Shown here: piece after piece, positions 33,760-41,505 of the stretch
How the letters are laid out: every line of letters starts with the position of its first letter
Position numbering within the stretch: position 1 is the stretch's first letter
NCBI GenBank assembly: GCA_963824395.1
Contig: CAWGPF010000001.1
Span: 868,001-932,000 of the forward strand
Source of the DNA: 13-2-20CM-66-19 sp963824395
GTDB lineage: Bacteria > Pseudomonadota > Gammaproteobacteria > Steroidobacterales > Steroidobacteraceae
Reading direction: 5' to 3'
Length of the DNA stretch: 64,000 bases
Position numbers and translations under genes: made by a program
The notes under the pieces: generated by a model
Seen by the model: the letters and a program-made list of their open reading frames with translations, nothing else
What the model was told of the DNA's origin: nothing
Databases searched by the model: none

Positions 33760-34961
33760 GCGGAGAGGCGCGTGCCGCGCGCCCGGACTCCACCCTGCGC
33801 CTGAATCCCTTCACGCGCACGCTGCTGACACTGTGCGTGTGCACCGCGCCGGTCATCGGCGGGGTGCTGCCCGAGGACCGGGCGGACGTCATGTACCACT
33901 ACTACAACGGTGGCGACATCACGGTCGAGGGTCCCTCCGTCCTCATCCGCAAGAAGGTGGGCGACAACCTGTCCTTCACGGTCAACTATTACGAGGACAT
34001 GATCTCGAGCGCCTCGATCGACGTGAAGCTCTCCGCGAGCCCGTACCACGAGAAGCGCACCCAGTGGAGCGGCGGGGTCGATTACCTGCACGGCAAGTCG
34101 ACCTACAGCGCCGGCGCCATCACCAGCAAGGAGCCAGACTACAAGGCCAACACGATCTACTTCGGCCTGAGCCAGGACATGTTCGGCGACCTGACCACGC
34201 TCAGCCTCGGCTACCGGCGCGGCTGGGACCAGATCTTCCGCGACATCAAGGTCAATGGCGACATCATCAACGATCCGACCTTCCACGAGCGCGCCGACCA
34301 CCGCGGCTACTCGATGAGCCTGAGTCAGATCCTGACACGCAATACGATCGCGAACTTCAGCTACGAGCTGCTGACCGACCAGGGGTATCTCGCCAACCCC
34401 TACCGCAAGATCCGCTATCTGTCCCCGGGGCAGGGCGAGGGCTTCACGCTCGCCGACCAGGTCTACCCGGATACGCGCACCAGCAATGCCGCCTCACTGT
34501 CCGTCAAGCATTACCTGCCCTGGCACGCTTCCGTCACCGGTCAGTACCGCTTCTTCCGCGACACCTGGGGCATCGTCGCCAATACTTTCGAGGTCGACTA
34601 CACGCAGCCGTGGCACAGCTGGCTCTTCGACGGCACGCTGCGCTACTACAAGCAGAACAACGCGGATTTCTACAGCGACCTGTTCCCGCGCGCGGATTAC
34701 CAGAACTTCATGGCGCGCGACCGCGAACTTGCGGCCTTTCAGACCTATACGGTGGGCGCAGGCGTCGCGTACCAGTTCCCGCACTACGCCTGGGCGCCGT
34801 GGGTGAATCGCAGCAGCTTCAATTTTCACTTCGAGCACTTCCTCGCCAAGTACAGCGACTTCCGCAACGCGCTGCTCGCCCCCGAATACGGCGCGGGCAA
34901 CGAGCCGCTCTACCAGCTCAACGCGAACGTCTTCACGCTCTTCCTCTCGGTCTGGTACTAG
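33750..34961 (+). CDS. DUF3570 outer-membrane beta-barrel protein
   Basis: 403-residue predicted outer-membrane barrel of the DUF3570 family: YHYYNGGDITVEGPSVLIRK near the N-terminus, SFTVNYYEDMISSASIDVKL, the RRGWDQIF region, and a C-terminal strand ending FLSVWY. It begins at ATG 33750, 10 bp before the DUF4266 stop. The N-terminal ~45 residues include a hydrophobic stretch (LLTLCVCTAPVIGG) acting as the signal. Last gene of the plus-strand heme/outer-membrane operon. Confidence 0.88.
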   Translation: MQLSGEARAARPDSTLRLNPFTRTLLTLCVCTAPVIGGVLPEDRADVMYHYYNGGDITVEGPSVLIRKKVGDNLSFTVNYYEDMISSASIDVKLSASPYHEKRTQWSGGVDYLHGKSTYSAGAITSKEPDYKANTIYFGLSQDMFGDLTTLSLGYRRGWDQIFRDIKVNGDIINDPTFHERADHRGYSMSLSQILTRNTIANFSYELLTDQGYLANPYRKIRYLSPGQGEGFTLADQVYPDTRTSNAASLSVKHYLPWHASVTGQYRFFRDTWGIVANTFEVDYTQPWHSWLFDGTLRYYKQNNADFYSDLFPRADYQNFMARDRELAAFQTYTVGAGVAYQFPHYAWAPWVNRSSFNFHFEHFLAKYSDFRNALLAPEYGAGNEPLYQLNANVFTLFLSVWY

Positions 34962-34984
34962 CCCCGATCGTCCGCGCCCGACGC

Positions 34985-35005
34985 GCACGCCACCCCACGG
35001 CGTGC
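34985..35005. other. Hairpin GCACGCC-N7-GGCGTGC after DUF3570
   Basis: Seven-bp perfect arms lie 23 bp downstream of the operon's last stop. It could be a terminator without a T-tract. The arm sequence is nearly the same as that of the inverted repeat at 8531-8558. Confidence 0.35.
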
Positions 35006-35039
35006 CACGCTTTCAGTTAAGCTTCCCCGTCATTCGTCA

Positions 35040-35076
35040 CCGCTCATTGCGGCAACTGTCGGTGAGCGGCGACAGT
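35040..35076 (+). promoter_or_regulatory. Mutually exclusive hairpins in the leader of the SYLF gene
   Basis: CCGCTCA (35040-35046) can pair with TGAGCGG (35063-35069), and ACTGTC (35055-35060) with GACAGT (35071-35076). The two stems interleave, so only one can form. They lie 20 bp before the start codon; the Shine-Dalgarno GAAGGGGAA follows them. Confidence 0.3.
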
Positions 35077-35096
35077 CACGAAGGGGAATCCTCATC

Positions 35097-35939
35097 ATGC
35101 GCATCCGCCACTTGCTCCCGGGCCTGCTCGGAGCCCTCGCCCTCGCCTGCTCCGCCGCCGCCGTGTCCGCCCAGGGCGCGGCACGCCAGCAGGGGCAGCT
35201 TCTGATCGCGAGCGAAGTGCTCGAGGAGCTGCGCTCCGCGCCGGACCAGGGCATCCCCGACCGCCTGCTCGAGCGCGCCTACGGGATCGCCGTGATCCCG
35301 AACCTCACCAAGGTGGCGTTCTTCGCCGGCGGCCGCCATGGGCGCGGGGTCCTGGTGGTGCGCGACAGTAAGGGACGCTTCACCGACCCGGTGTTCATCA
35401 GCATGACCGGCGGCAGCTTCGGCTGGCAGTGGGGCGTGCAGTCGACCGATATCGTGCTGGTATTCACGACACCCAAGGGCGTCCAGGGCATCAGCGGCGG
35501 CAAGGTGACCCTCGGTGCCGATGCCTCCGTGGCCGCGGGCCCCGTCGGGCGCAATGCCGCGGCGGCCACCGATGCCAGCTTCAAGGCCGAGGTCTACTCC
35601 TACTCGCGCAGCCGCGGCGTATTCGCAGGTCTGGCGCTCGATGGCACCGTCATTTCCATCGACGACGACGCCGATGAGAACTTCTACAAGAAGCCGGACG
35701 TCGCGGCGGCCGACATCTTCAACGGCAGCGTGACCACCGATGACGATGCCGCCCGGCGCTTCATGGCCGCGGTCACGGCGAGCACCGGGACGTCGCGCTC
35801 CGCCTCCGCGACCGGCGTGGCCCCGGCGGCAAGCGCCACGGCGCCCGTCCCCGCCACGCGCACGCCGCCCGCACCCGCCCCGGCCGCCGCGCAGACGTTC
35901 CCGCTGTCGGATCCGCAGCCCGGACAGGAACCGAAGTAA
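35097..35939 (+). CDS. SYLF (Ysc84/DUF500) lipid-binding domain protein
   Basis: 280-residue exported protein: signal peptide 1-26 (ending AVSAQ), then a SYLF domain at about 35-220 with IPDRLLERAYGIAVIPNLTK, GGRHGRGVLVVRDSKGRFTD, GGSFGWQWGVQSTDIVLVF and the C-terminal SRGVFAGLALDGTVISIDDD. The Ala/Pro-rich tail (about 225-280) looks disordered. SYLF domains bind phosphoinositides in eukaryotes; the bacterial role is unknown, presumably at the periplasmic membrane face. Convergent with the MATE gene, 10 bp apart. Confidence 0.92.
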   Translation: MRIRHLLPGLLGALALACSAAAVSAQGAARQQGQLLIASEVLEELRSAPDQGIPDRLLERAYGIAVIPNLTKVAFFAGGRHGRGVLVVRDSKGRFTDPVFISMTGGSFGWQWGVQSTDIVLVFTTPKGVQGISGGKVTLGADASVAAGPVGRNAAAATDASFKAEVYSYSRSRGVFAGLALDGTVISIDDDADENFYKKPDVAAADIFNGSVTTDDDAARRFMAAVTASTGTSRSASATGVAPAASATAPVPATRTPPAPAPAAAQTFPLSDPQPGQEPK

Positions 35940-35949
35940 AGGCGCTGCG

Positions 35950-37350
35950 CTAGGCGCCGGTGCTGGTCGGCGCCTCCGGGTCCGGCGGTATCGGCAGCGG
36001 CTGCGCCGCGGCGCCGCCCGCGAGGCGCCGCCGGAACTCACGTCGCAGGAACCACAGGCTGGTGAGGGCCTGCAGGGCCACGGTGGCCACCGACAGGTGC
36101 CACACCTGCGTCAGCGTGAAGCCCGGGCGCGTCGACAGCCACAGCGCCGGTACCACGAACGTCAGCAGCCGCGAGCCCGAGCTCAGAAGCGACGGCCAGG
36201 TGTTGCCGAGCGCCTGGAACAGGCCCGAGCAGGTGAAAATCAGCGCCGTCGCCACGAAATTCCACGAGATGATGCGCAGGTACCCGGCGCCCACGGCGAC
36301 CACCCGCGGCTGCTCGCTGAAGATGCGGATGAAGGACTCCGGCAGCACCTGGCACACGAGGGTGAGCACGAGCATCAGCGCACAGCTGAGGAGGGCCGCC
36401 TGCCGGAAGGTCTCCCGTACGCGCCCAAACTGGCGGGCACCGAAGTTCTGCCCGGCGAGCGGAGTCGCCCCGAACGCGAGTGCCATTACTGGCAGGAACA
36501 GGGCCTGCATCACCCGGCTTCCCACGCCGAAGCCGGCCTGGGCTTCGGGGCCGAAGCTGCGGATGGCCACGTACACGACGCCCAGGATCACGAACATCAT
36601 CAGGAACTCACCACCGGCCGGCAGCCCGATGTTGAGGATGCCCCGGATGGTGGGCCACTGCGGACGCCACAGGCGGGTATGGATCCCCACGTAGTGCTCG
36701 AGCCGCGCAAAGTACACCCATAGCATCAGGACGCCGAGCGCGACCGCAATGCTGCTGGCGAGGCCCGCGCCGGCGGTGCCGAGCGGATGGTGGGTCACCC
36801 AGCCGGCGATCAGGACCGGCGCGAGGATGGTGTTCACGACCACGGTAGCCAGCTGCACCACCATCGTGGGTTTTACGATGCCGGTGCCGCGCAGCGCCGA
36901 ACCCAGGGCAACGAGCGCAAACTGCAGCGCCAGTCCCGGGGTGTACGCATAGAGGTAGGCAATCCCGGCCGCCGCGCTTGCCTCGTCCGCCGCGATCGCG
37001 CGCAGGTACGGGGCCGCCAGGAAGATGCCGGCCAGGAGCGTGGCTACCCCGCACACCGCCGACAACACCACCGCCTGGTTAAAGACGAGATTGGCGCCCG
37101 TCTGGTCCTTGCGCCCCGCCGCCTGCGCCACGAGCGCCACGGTGCCGACGCCGAGCATCTGCGTCAGCCCGAGAATGATGAAGGTCGCGGTACCGGCACT
37201 GCTGACGCCTGCGATCGCCGCATCGCCGATGCGCGATACGAAGTACAGGTCAATCAGGAAATACAGCGTCTGGAACAGCATGCCGATCGCGATCGGCACG
37301 CTGAGCGCGATGAGATGCCGGGTGATTGGCCCCTGGGTCAGATCCTTCAT
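35950..37350 (-). CDS. MATE-family multidrug/organic cation exporter
   Basis: 466-residue inner-membrane transporter with the two-times-six helix layout of MATE proteins: LTQGPITRHLIALSVPIAIG at the N-terminus, then FQTLYFLIDLYFVSRIGDAA, QMLGVGTVALVAQAAGRKDQ, and in the second half PAGGEFLMMFVILGVVYVAI. Exports drugs or metabolites by Na+/H+ antiport; substrate not predictable. ATG 37348-37350 starts exactly at the family N-terminus; the frame further upstream is GC-rich noise. Confidence 0.92.
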   Translation of the reverse strand: MKDLTQGPITRHLIALSVPIAIGMLFQTLYFLIDLYFVSRIGDAAIAGVSSAGTATFIILGLTQMLGVGTVALVAQAAGRKDQTGANLVFNQAVVLSAVCGVATLLAGIFLAAPYLRAIAADEASAAAGIAYLYAYTPGLALQFALVALGSALRGTGIVKPTMVVQLATVVVNTILAPVLIAGWVTHHPLGTAGAGLASSIAVALGVLMLWVYFARLEHYVGIHTRLWRPQWPTIRGILNIGLPAGGEFLMMFVILGVVYVAIRSFGPEAQAGFGVGSRVMQALFLPVMALAFGATPLAGQNFGARQFGRVRETFRQAALLSCALMLVLTLVCQVLPESFIRIFSEQPRVVAVGAGYLRIISWNFVATALIFTCSGLFQALGNTWPSLLSSGSRLLTFVVPALWLSTRPGFTLTQVWHLSVATVALQALTSLWFLRREFRRRLAGGAAAQPLPIPPDPEAPTSTGA

Positions 37351-37372
37351 CGTCCCTCCCCCGAATTCGTCC

Positions 37373-38461
37373 CTAGTCCTCGCGCAGCGTCTTCGCCCAC
37401 TTACGGAAGTCGCGCGCCACGCCCTCGCACATGCGCATCGCGGCCTTGGCGAGCCAGGCACTCTTGCGCTTTCCAAGATCGGCGAGGATGGCGCGCCGCT
37501 CGGCTGGCGTTCCCAGGTGCATGTTGGCGGTCTCCCAGCCCATCATCCACAGGAGGCGGCTCTCGTCGTGGCCGCGCGGCAGGCTCCCGAGCGCAATGCG
37601 ACTGCAGTCGGGGGCCAGGCGGCGGATGAGCCATTGCCCGTGCACCTGGAGGCAGGGATCCGGCACCCGCACCGCCCGGCGGATGAGCGTGGTGTAGTGC
37701 AGCCCGCGCGCCACGCGCGGATTGCGAGCCCAGAGCCAGGCGGACGGGGCGAGGGGCTTGGCTTCCCGGGCCACCATGCCACCCTGCCAGTCCGCGAGCG
37801 CTACGGTGCGCACCCGACCCAGGCTCCCCAAGCCGGCCTGGCGATGCACGAAGCGTGGCGCAAGTCCGCGCGCCGGAAGCGCCGCCTCGAGAAGGCGGCG
37901 CACTCTAGGCTCGGCCCTCCCGGAAACGGTACGCAGCGCCCGCATGTTCTCCCAGAATGGCCGCTGGTCCTTGAGGCGCACGATCGCAAGGTCGCGCAGC
38001 CAGCGGTAGCGCTCGGCGAGCACGGCCGCCCCGCCGCCCTCGCGCAGCGACTGCGTGTAGCCCTCGGTGATAGATTCGCAGGCGCGGCGCGCGGTGAGGG
38101 TCAGCTGTGACTCCTCGATCGCGAGAATCGCGCTCGCGGCCAGCCGCACCAGGTCCTGGGTGTAAGGGAGCAGCGCCGCTTCGTCGAAATCGTTCACGCC
38201 CCAGATGAGACGCCCTTCCGCGTCACGCCAGGTGCCGAAGTTCTCCACGTGCAGGTCACCGACGGAAAGCACCCGCGGGGCGGCGCTGATGTCCGCGCAC
38301 ACCTCCGGCCACTGCTGCGACCAGCGATAGAAGGTCGCGCGCAGGAATGAAAATACGTTTCCGGCCATGAGCCGGTGCTTGAGGTCGAGGTCCCCCCGAA
38401 GCACGGGCACGCAATGCATGAGCCAGCGTTCGTAGCTGCTGGTGGCCTCCCTGATGTCCAC
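37373..38461 (-). CDS. DUF2252 family protein
   Basis: 362-residue cytoplasmic protein of the DUF2252 family, a kinase-like/aminoglycoside-phosphotransferase-like fold of unknown function. Diagnostic blocks are FSFLRATFYRWSQQWPEV, VLSVGDLHVENFGTW and RLIWGVNDFDEAALLPYTQD, the last two corresponding to the catalytic-loop HxxN and DFD-like residues of the kinase fold. It starts with GTG (38459-38461); an ATG 14 codons in is an alternative. It lies 22 bp upstream of the MATE gene on the same strand and is possibly co-transcribed with it. Confidence 0.87.
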   Translation of the reverse strand: MDIREATSSYERWLMHCVPVLRGDLDLKHRLMAGNVFSFLRATFYRWSQQWPEVCADISAAPRVLSVGDLHVENFGTWRDAEGRLIWGVNDFDEAALLPYTQDLVRLAASAILAIEESQLTLTARRACESITEGYTQSLREGGGAAVLAERYRWLRDLAIVRLKDQRPFWENMRALRTVSGRAEPRVRRLLEAALPARGLAPRFVHRQAGLGSLGRVRTVALADWQGGMVAREAKPLAPSAWLWARNPRVARGLHYTTLIRRAVRVPDPCLQVHGQWLIRRLAPDCSRIALGSLPRGHDESRLLWMMGWETANMHLGTPAERRAILADLGKRKSAWLAKAAMRMCEGVARDFRKWAKTLRED

Positions 38462-38504
38462 GGGCGCACATTAGATTAGCCGCCCCGGGCTTGCCACCGG
38501 TCGC

Positions 38505-39296
38505 TCAGGGGGCGGGACCTGTCCCCGCCGCCAGGGTGTCATAAGAGGACAGGAAGGCTCCCCACCAAGCCCGCGGATCGCGGTACGAATGTCCGACCCC
38601 GGGCAGCGCCACAAAACGGCTGCCCGGCACCCCGCGTGCGAATTGACGCCCCTCGGCTGCCGGGCACTCCTGGTCATCGAGCCCATGCAGGGCGATCCAG
38701 GGACCATGCAGCGCACCCGCAGGGAGCAGGCGCACGCCTCCGGCGCGGGGTGCCCCATGCAGCGCTGCCGCCGGGCAGAGGGGCCTCGAGAGATCGAGGT
38801 CGGTGCAGAAGGAAAGCGTGAGAGCACCGGCAAAATCCGCCGGCCGGCCCTGGGCCAGTGCGACGTAGGCGAGGCTCGCCCCCGCGGAGTGCCCAATGAG
38901 GATGGGCGCCTGCGGGGCTACTGCGTAGCGCTCCTTAAGATAGTGGCCGAGTTCGGCAAGCTCCGCTCCCGGGTCAATGCAGGGCGAACCCGAGCGGTTG
39001 AGTACGGCGAGCCAATCGCGGGTGTCGATGCCAGCAACCAGCGAACCGCGCACGGCGAGTCCGGCTGCGATCGCCTCGAGCGGTGCGCCCCAGCCCCCGT
39101 CCCCGGAGAGCAGCAGGGCGAGGTGCTGCGGCGGGCCCTGCGGCCGATAGATGCGCAGCCGCGCAAACGCGCCATGGGTAATCACATCGTGGTGCATGCC
39201 GCGCCCGATTGCACCGCATTGGCACAGCAACAGCGTGCCGATGCACACCATGAGCGCATGGCACGCGCGGCGCACGTCATACCTGCTCTGTTGCAT
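38505..39296 (-). CDS. VirJ/AcvB-like alpha/beta hydrolase, exported
   Basis: 263-residue protein with an N-terminal hydrophobic segment (ALMVCIGTLLLCQCGAIG, possibly a lipoprotein signal) and an alpha/beta-hydrolase fold of the bacterial virulence VirJ type. LALLLSGDGGWGAPLEAIAA and GIDTRDWL are hallmarks, followed by the nucleophile elbow ILIGHSAGASLAYVA (GHSAG) and ALPGVGHSYRDP with the catalytic His. In AcvB relatives the enzyme hydrolyses lysyl-phosphatidylglycerol in the periplasm; the same activity is possible here. ATG 39294-39296 is chosen over a longer frame entering the divergent promoter. Confidence 0.83.
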   Translation of the reverse strand: MQQSRYDVRRACHALMVCIGTLLLCQCGAIGRGMHHDVITHGAFARLRIYRPQGPPQHLALLLSGDGGWGAPLEAIAAGLAVRGSLVAGIDTRDWLAVLNRSGSPCIDPGAELAELGHYLKERYAVAPQAPILIGHSAGASLAYVALAQGRPADFAGALTLSFCTDLDLSRPLCPAAALHGAPRAGGVRLLPAGALHGPWIALHGLDDQECPAAEGRQFARGVPGSRFVALPGVGHSYRDPRAWWGAFLSSYDTLAAGTGPAP

Positions 39297-39417
39297 GTCC
39301 CTGACAAACCCGACATCGACTTGAACACCTGCGCCGCACTCTATGCAGCGCGATGATGCGAGCGCAATCGCCGGCCGCACGTGACAGCGGCCAAAGCGAT
39401 CGTGGTAGATTTGTGAC

Positions 39418-41457
39418 ATGAGTGGCAGCATCGCAGCCGAACCCGTCGGATCGCTGGATGTCGCGCTCGCTCACGCGCGACGACTACTGCAGCACGACCC
39501 GCGCCTCGCAGCGGACCAGGCGAGCGAGATCCTGAGGAGCGTGCCCGGTGACCCGCGCGCGCGCCTGATCCTCGGGGCGGCTCAGCGGTTGAATGGCGAG
39601 CTGGGCGCGGCGCTGGCGATCCTCGAGCCGCTCGCGCGCGAGCAGCCGCGTGCAGTACCCGTATACCTGGAGCTGGGCACGGCGCTCGGTGAAGCGGATC
39701 GGCCGAGCGAAGCGCTCGCCACCCTGCGGCGCGCCACCGAGTTGCAGCCCCAGGGGGCGGAAGGCTGGCGGCTGCTCGCCGACCAGCTGGACGCGATGGG
39801 CAAACCCGATGAGGCGGATCGGGCACGTGCGCGATACCTGAAGGCGGCCACGCACGACCCGCAGCTGCTCGCCGCGGCAAACGCCCTGGTGGCCAACGAC
39901 CTGCCGCTCGCCGAGGCGCGGTTGCACGCCCACCTGCAGGGCCATCCTACCGACATCGCGGCGCTGCGCATGCTGGCCGAAGTCGCCGGTCGTATGCGCC
40001 GCTACCTCGAGGCCAAGAGACTGCTCGAGCGTTGCCTGCAACTGTCGCCGAGCTTCGATGCGGCGCGCTACAACTACGCTTGGGTGCTCCTGCGCGCTGG
40101 GGAAGCCGCCGCCGCCCTCGCGGAAGCCGAGCGCCTGCTGGCGCGCACGCCACGGCACCCGGGCTATCGCAATCTGCACGCCGCCGTCCTCGCCACGATC
40201 GGCAACTATGCCGAGTCGATCAAGGCCTATGAGCATGTGCTGGGCGAGGATCCTCAGCAGCCAAAGATCTGGCTCAGCTACGGACACGCGCTGCGCACGG
40301 CCGGCCGCAACACTGATGCGATCGCCGCCTACCGGCGCGCCATCGCCGGTGACCCGAAGCTCGGGGAAGCTTACTGGAGCCTGGCGAATCTCAAGACTTT
40401 CCGCTTTGACGATGCCGACCTGGCGGCCCTGCGCGGCGCGCTCGCGCGCACCGACCTGACCGAGGAGGAGCGGCTGCACTTCGAGTTCTCGCTGGGCAAG
40501 GCGCTCGAGGACCGGGCCGAGTATGCCGAGTCCTTCCCGCACTACGAGCGGGGCAACGCACTGCGCCTGAAGCGGCATCCCTACAACGCGCAGGGCACGA
40601 GCGATTACGTGCGGCGCAGCATCGAGATACTGACGCCAGAGTACTTCGCGGACCGCGCCGGCTCGGGGGCCACGGGCGCCGATCCGATCTTCATCGTCGG
40701 AATGCCACGCGCAGGATCGACGCTGCTCGAGCAGGTACTCTCGAGCCATTCCCAGGTCGAGGGCACGATGGAGCTGCCGCAGCTGCCGCAGATAGCCCGT
40801 GACCTCGCGATCGGGCAGGAGCGCCAGGAGGAGTTCGCCGCGACCGTGGGAGCGCTCGATGCGGCGCAGCTGCGCGCACTGGGCGAGCGCTACCTCGCCG
40901 AGACCCGCCCGATGCGTAAGAGCAGTGCTCCCTACTTCATCGACAAGATGCCCAACAATTGCTTCTACGTCGGGCTCATCCAGCTGATCCTGCCGAACGC
41001 GCGCATCATCGACGCGCGCCGCCATCCGCTCGGCTGCTGCTTCTCGTGCTACAAGCAGCACTTCGCCCGCGGGCAGAACTTCACCTACAGCCTGCAAGAC
41101 CTCGGTCGCTACTACTGCGACTACGTCGAGTTCATGGCTCACGTCGATCGCGTGCTGCCCGGACGCGTGCTGCGCGTGAACTACGAGGACGTGGTCGCCG
41201 ATACGGAAGCGCAGGTGAGGCGTGTGCTCGGGTACTGCGGCCTGCCATTCGAGGAGCAGTGCCTGCGCTTCTACGAAAACGAGCGCGCCGTGCGCACGCC
41301 GAGCTCCGAGCAGGTGCGGCAGCCTATTTTTCGGGAAGGGGTCGATCACTGGCGCCACTACGAACCGTGGCTTGGGCCGCTCAAGCAGGCTCTGGGCCCG
41401 GTGCTGGAGAGCTATCCCCTGGTACCCGGGTTGCTCGAGAGTTTGGAAAATCGCTGA
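39418..41457 (+). CDS. TPR-sulfotransferase fusion protein
   Basis: 679-residue protein with about 10 TPR units over residues 15-400 (ALAILEPLAREQPRAVPVYL, DAARYNYAWVLLRAGEAAAA, PQQPKIWLSYGHALRTAGRN). A sulfotransferase domain follows: the PAPS 5'-phosphosulfate loop FIVGMPRAGSTLLEQVLSSH at about 424-443 and a 3'-phosphate motif in IIDARRHPLGCCFSCYKQHF. It would transfer sulfate from PAPS to an unknown acceptor, possibly a protein or peptide recognised by the TPRs. It is followed 48 bp later by a TonB-dependent receptor, a pairing I recall as frequent in Caulobacterales, sphingomonads and related Gammaproteobacteria. Confidence 0.9.
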   Translation: MSGSIAAEPVGSLDVALAHARRLLQHDPRLAADQASEILRSVPGDPRARLILGAAQRLNGELGAALAILEPLAREQPRAVPVYLELGTALGEADRPSEALATLRRATELQPQGAEGWRLLADQLDAMGKPDEADRARARYLKAATHDPQLLAAANALVANDLPLAEARLHAHLQGHPTDIAALRMLAEVAGRMRRYLEAKRLLERCLQLSPSFDAARYNYAWVLLRAGEAAAALAEAERLLARTPRHPGYRNLHAAVLATIGNYAESIKAYEHVLGEDPQQPKIWLSYGHALRTAGRNTDAIAAYRRAIAGDPKLGEAYWSLANLKTFRFDDADLAALRGALARTDLTEEERLHFEFSLGKALEDRAEYAESFPHYERGNALRLKRHPYNAQGTSDYVRRSIEILTPEYFADRAGSGATGADPIFIVGMPRAGSTLLEQVLSSHSQVEGTMELPQLPQIARDLAIGQERQEEFAATVGALDAAQLRALGERYLAETRPMRKSSAPYFIDKMPNNCFYVGLIQLILPNARIIDARRHPLGCCFSCYKQHFARGQNFTYSLQDLGRYYCDYVEFMAHVDRVLPGRVLRVNYEDVVADTEAQVRRVLGYCGLPFEEQCLRFYENERAVRTPSSEQVRQPIFREGVDHWRHYEPWLGPLKQALGPVLESYPLVPGLLESLENR

Positions 41458-41505
41458 CAAAGAACTACAGTCGGAATCATAAATACCACACGGGGAGGTC
41501 GATTT

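Noticed and set aside
39484..41460. 658-codon minus-strand frame opposite the TPR-sulfotransferase
   Set aside because: Antisense shadow of a gene with complete PAPS-binding motifs.
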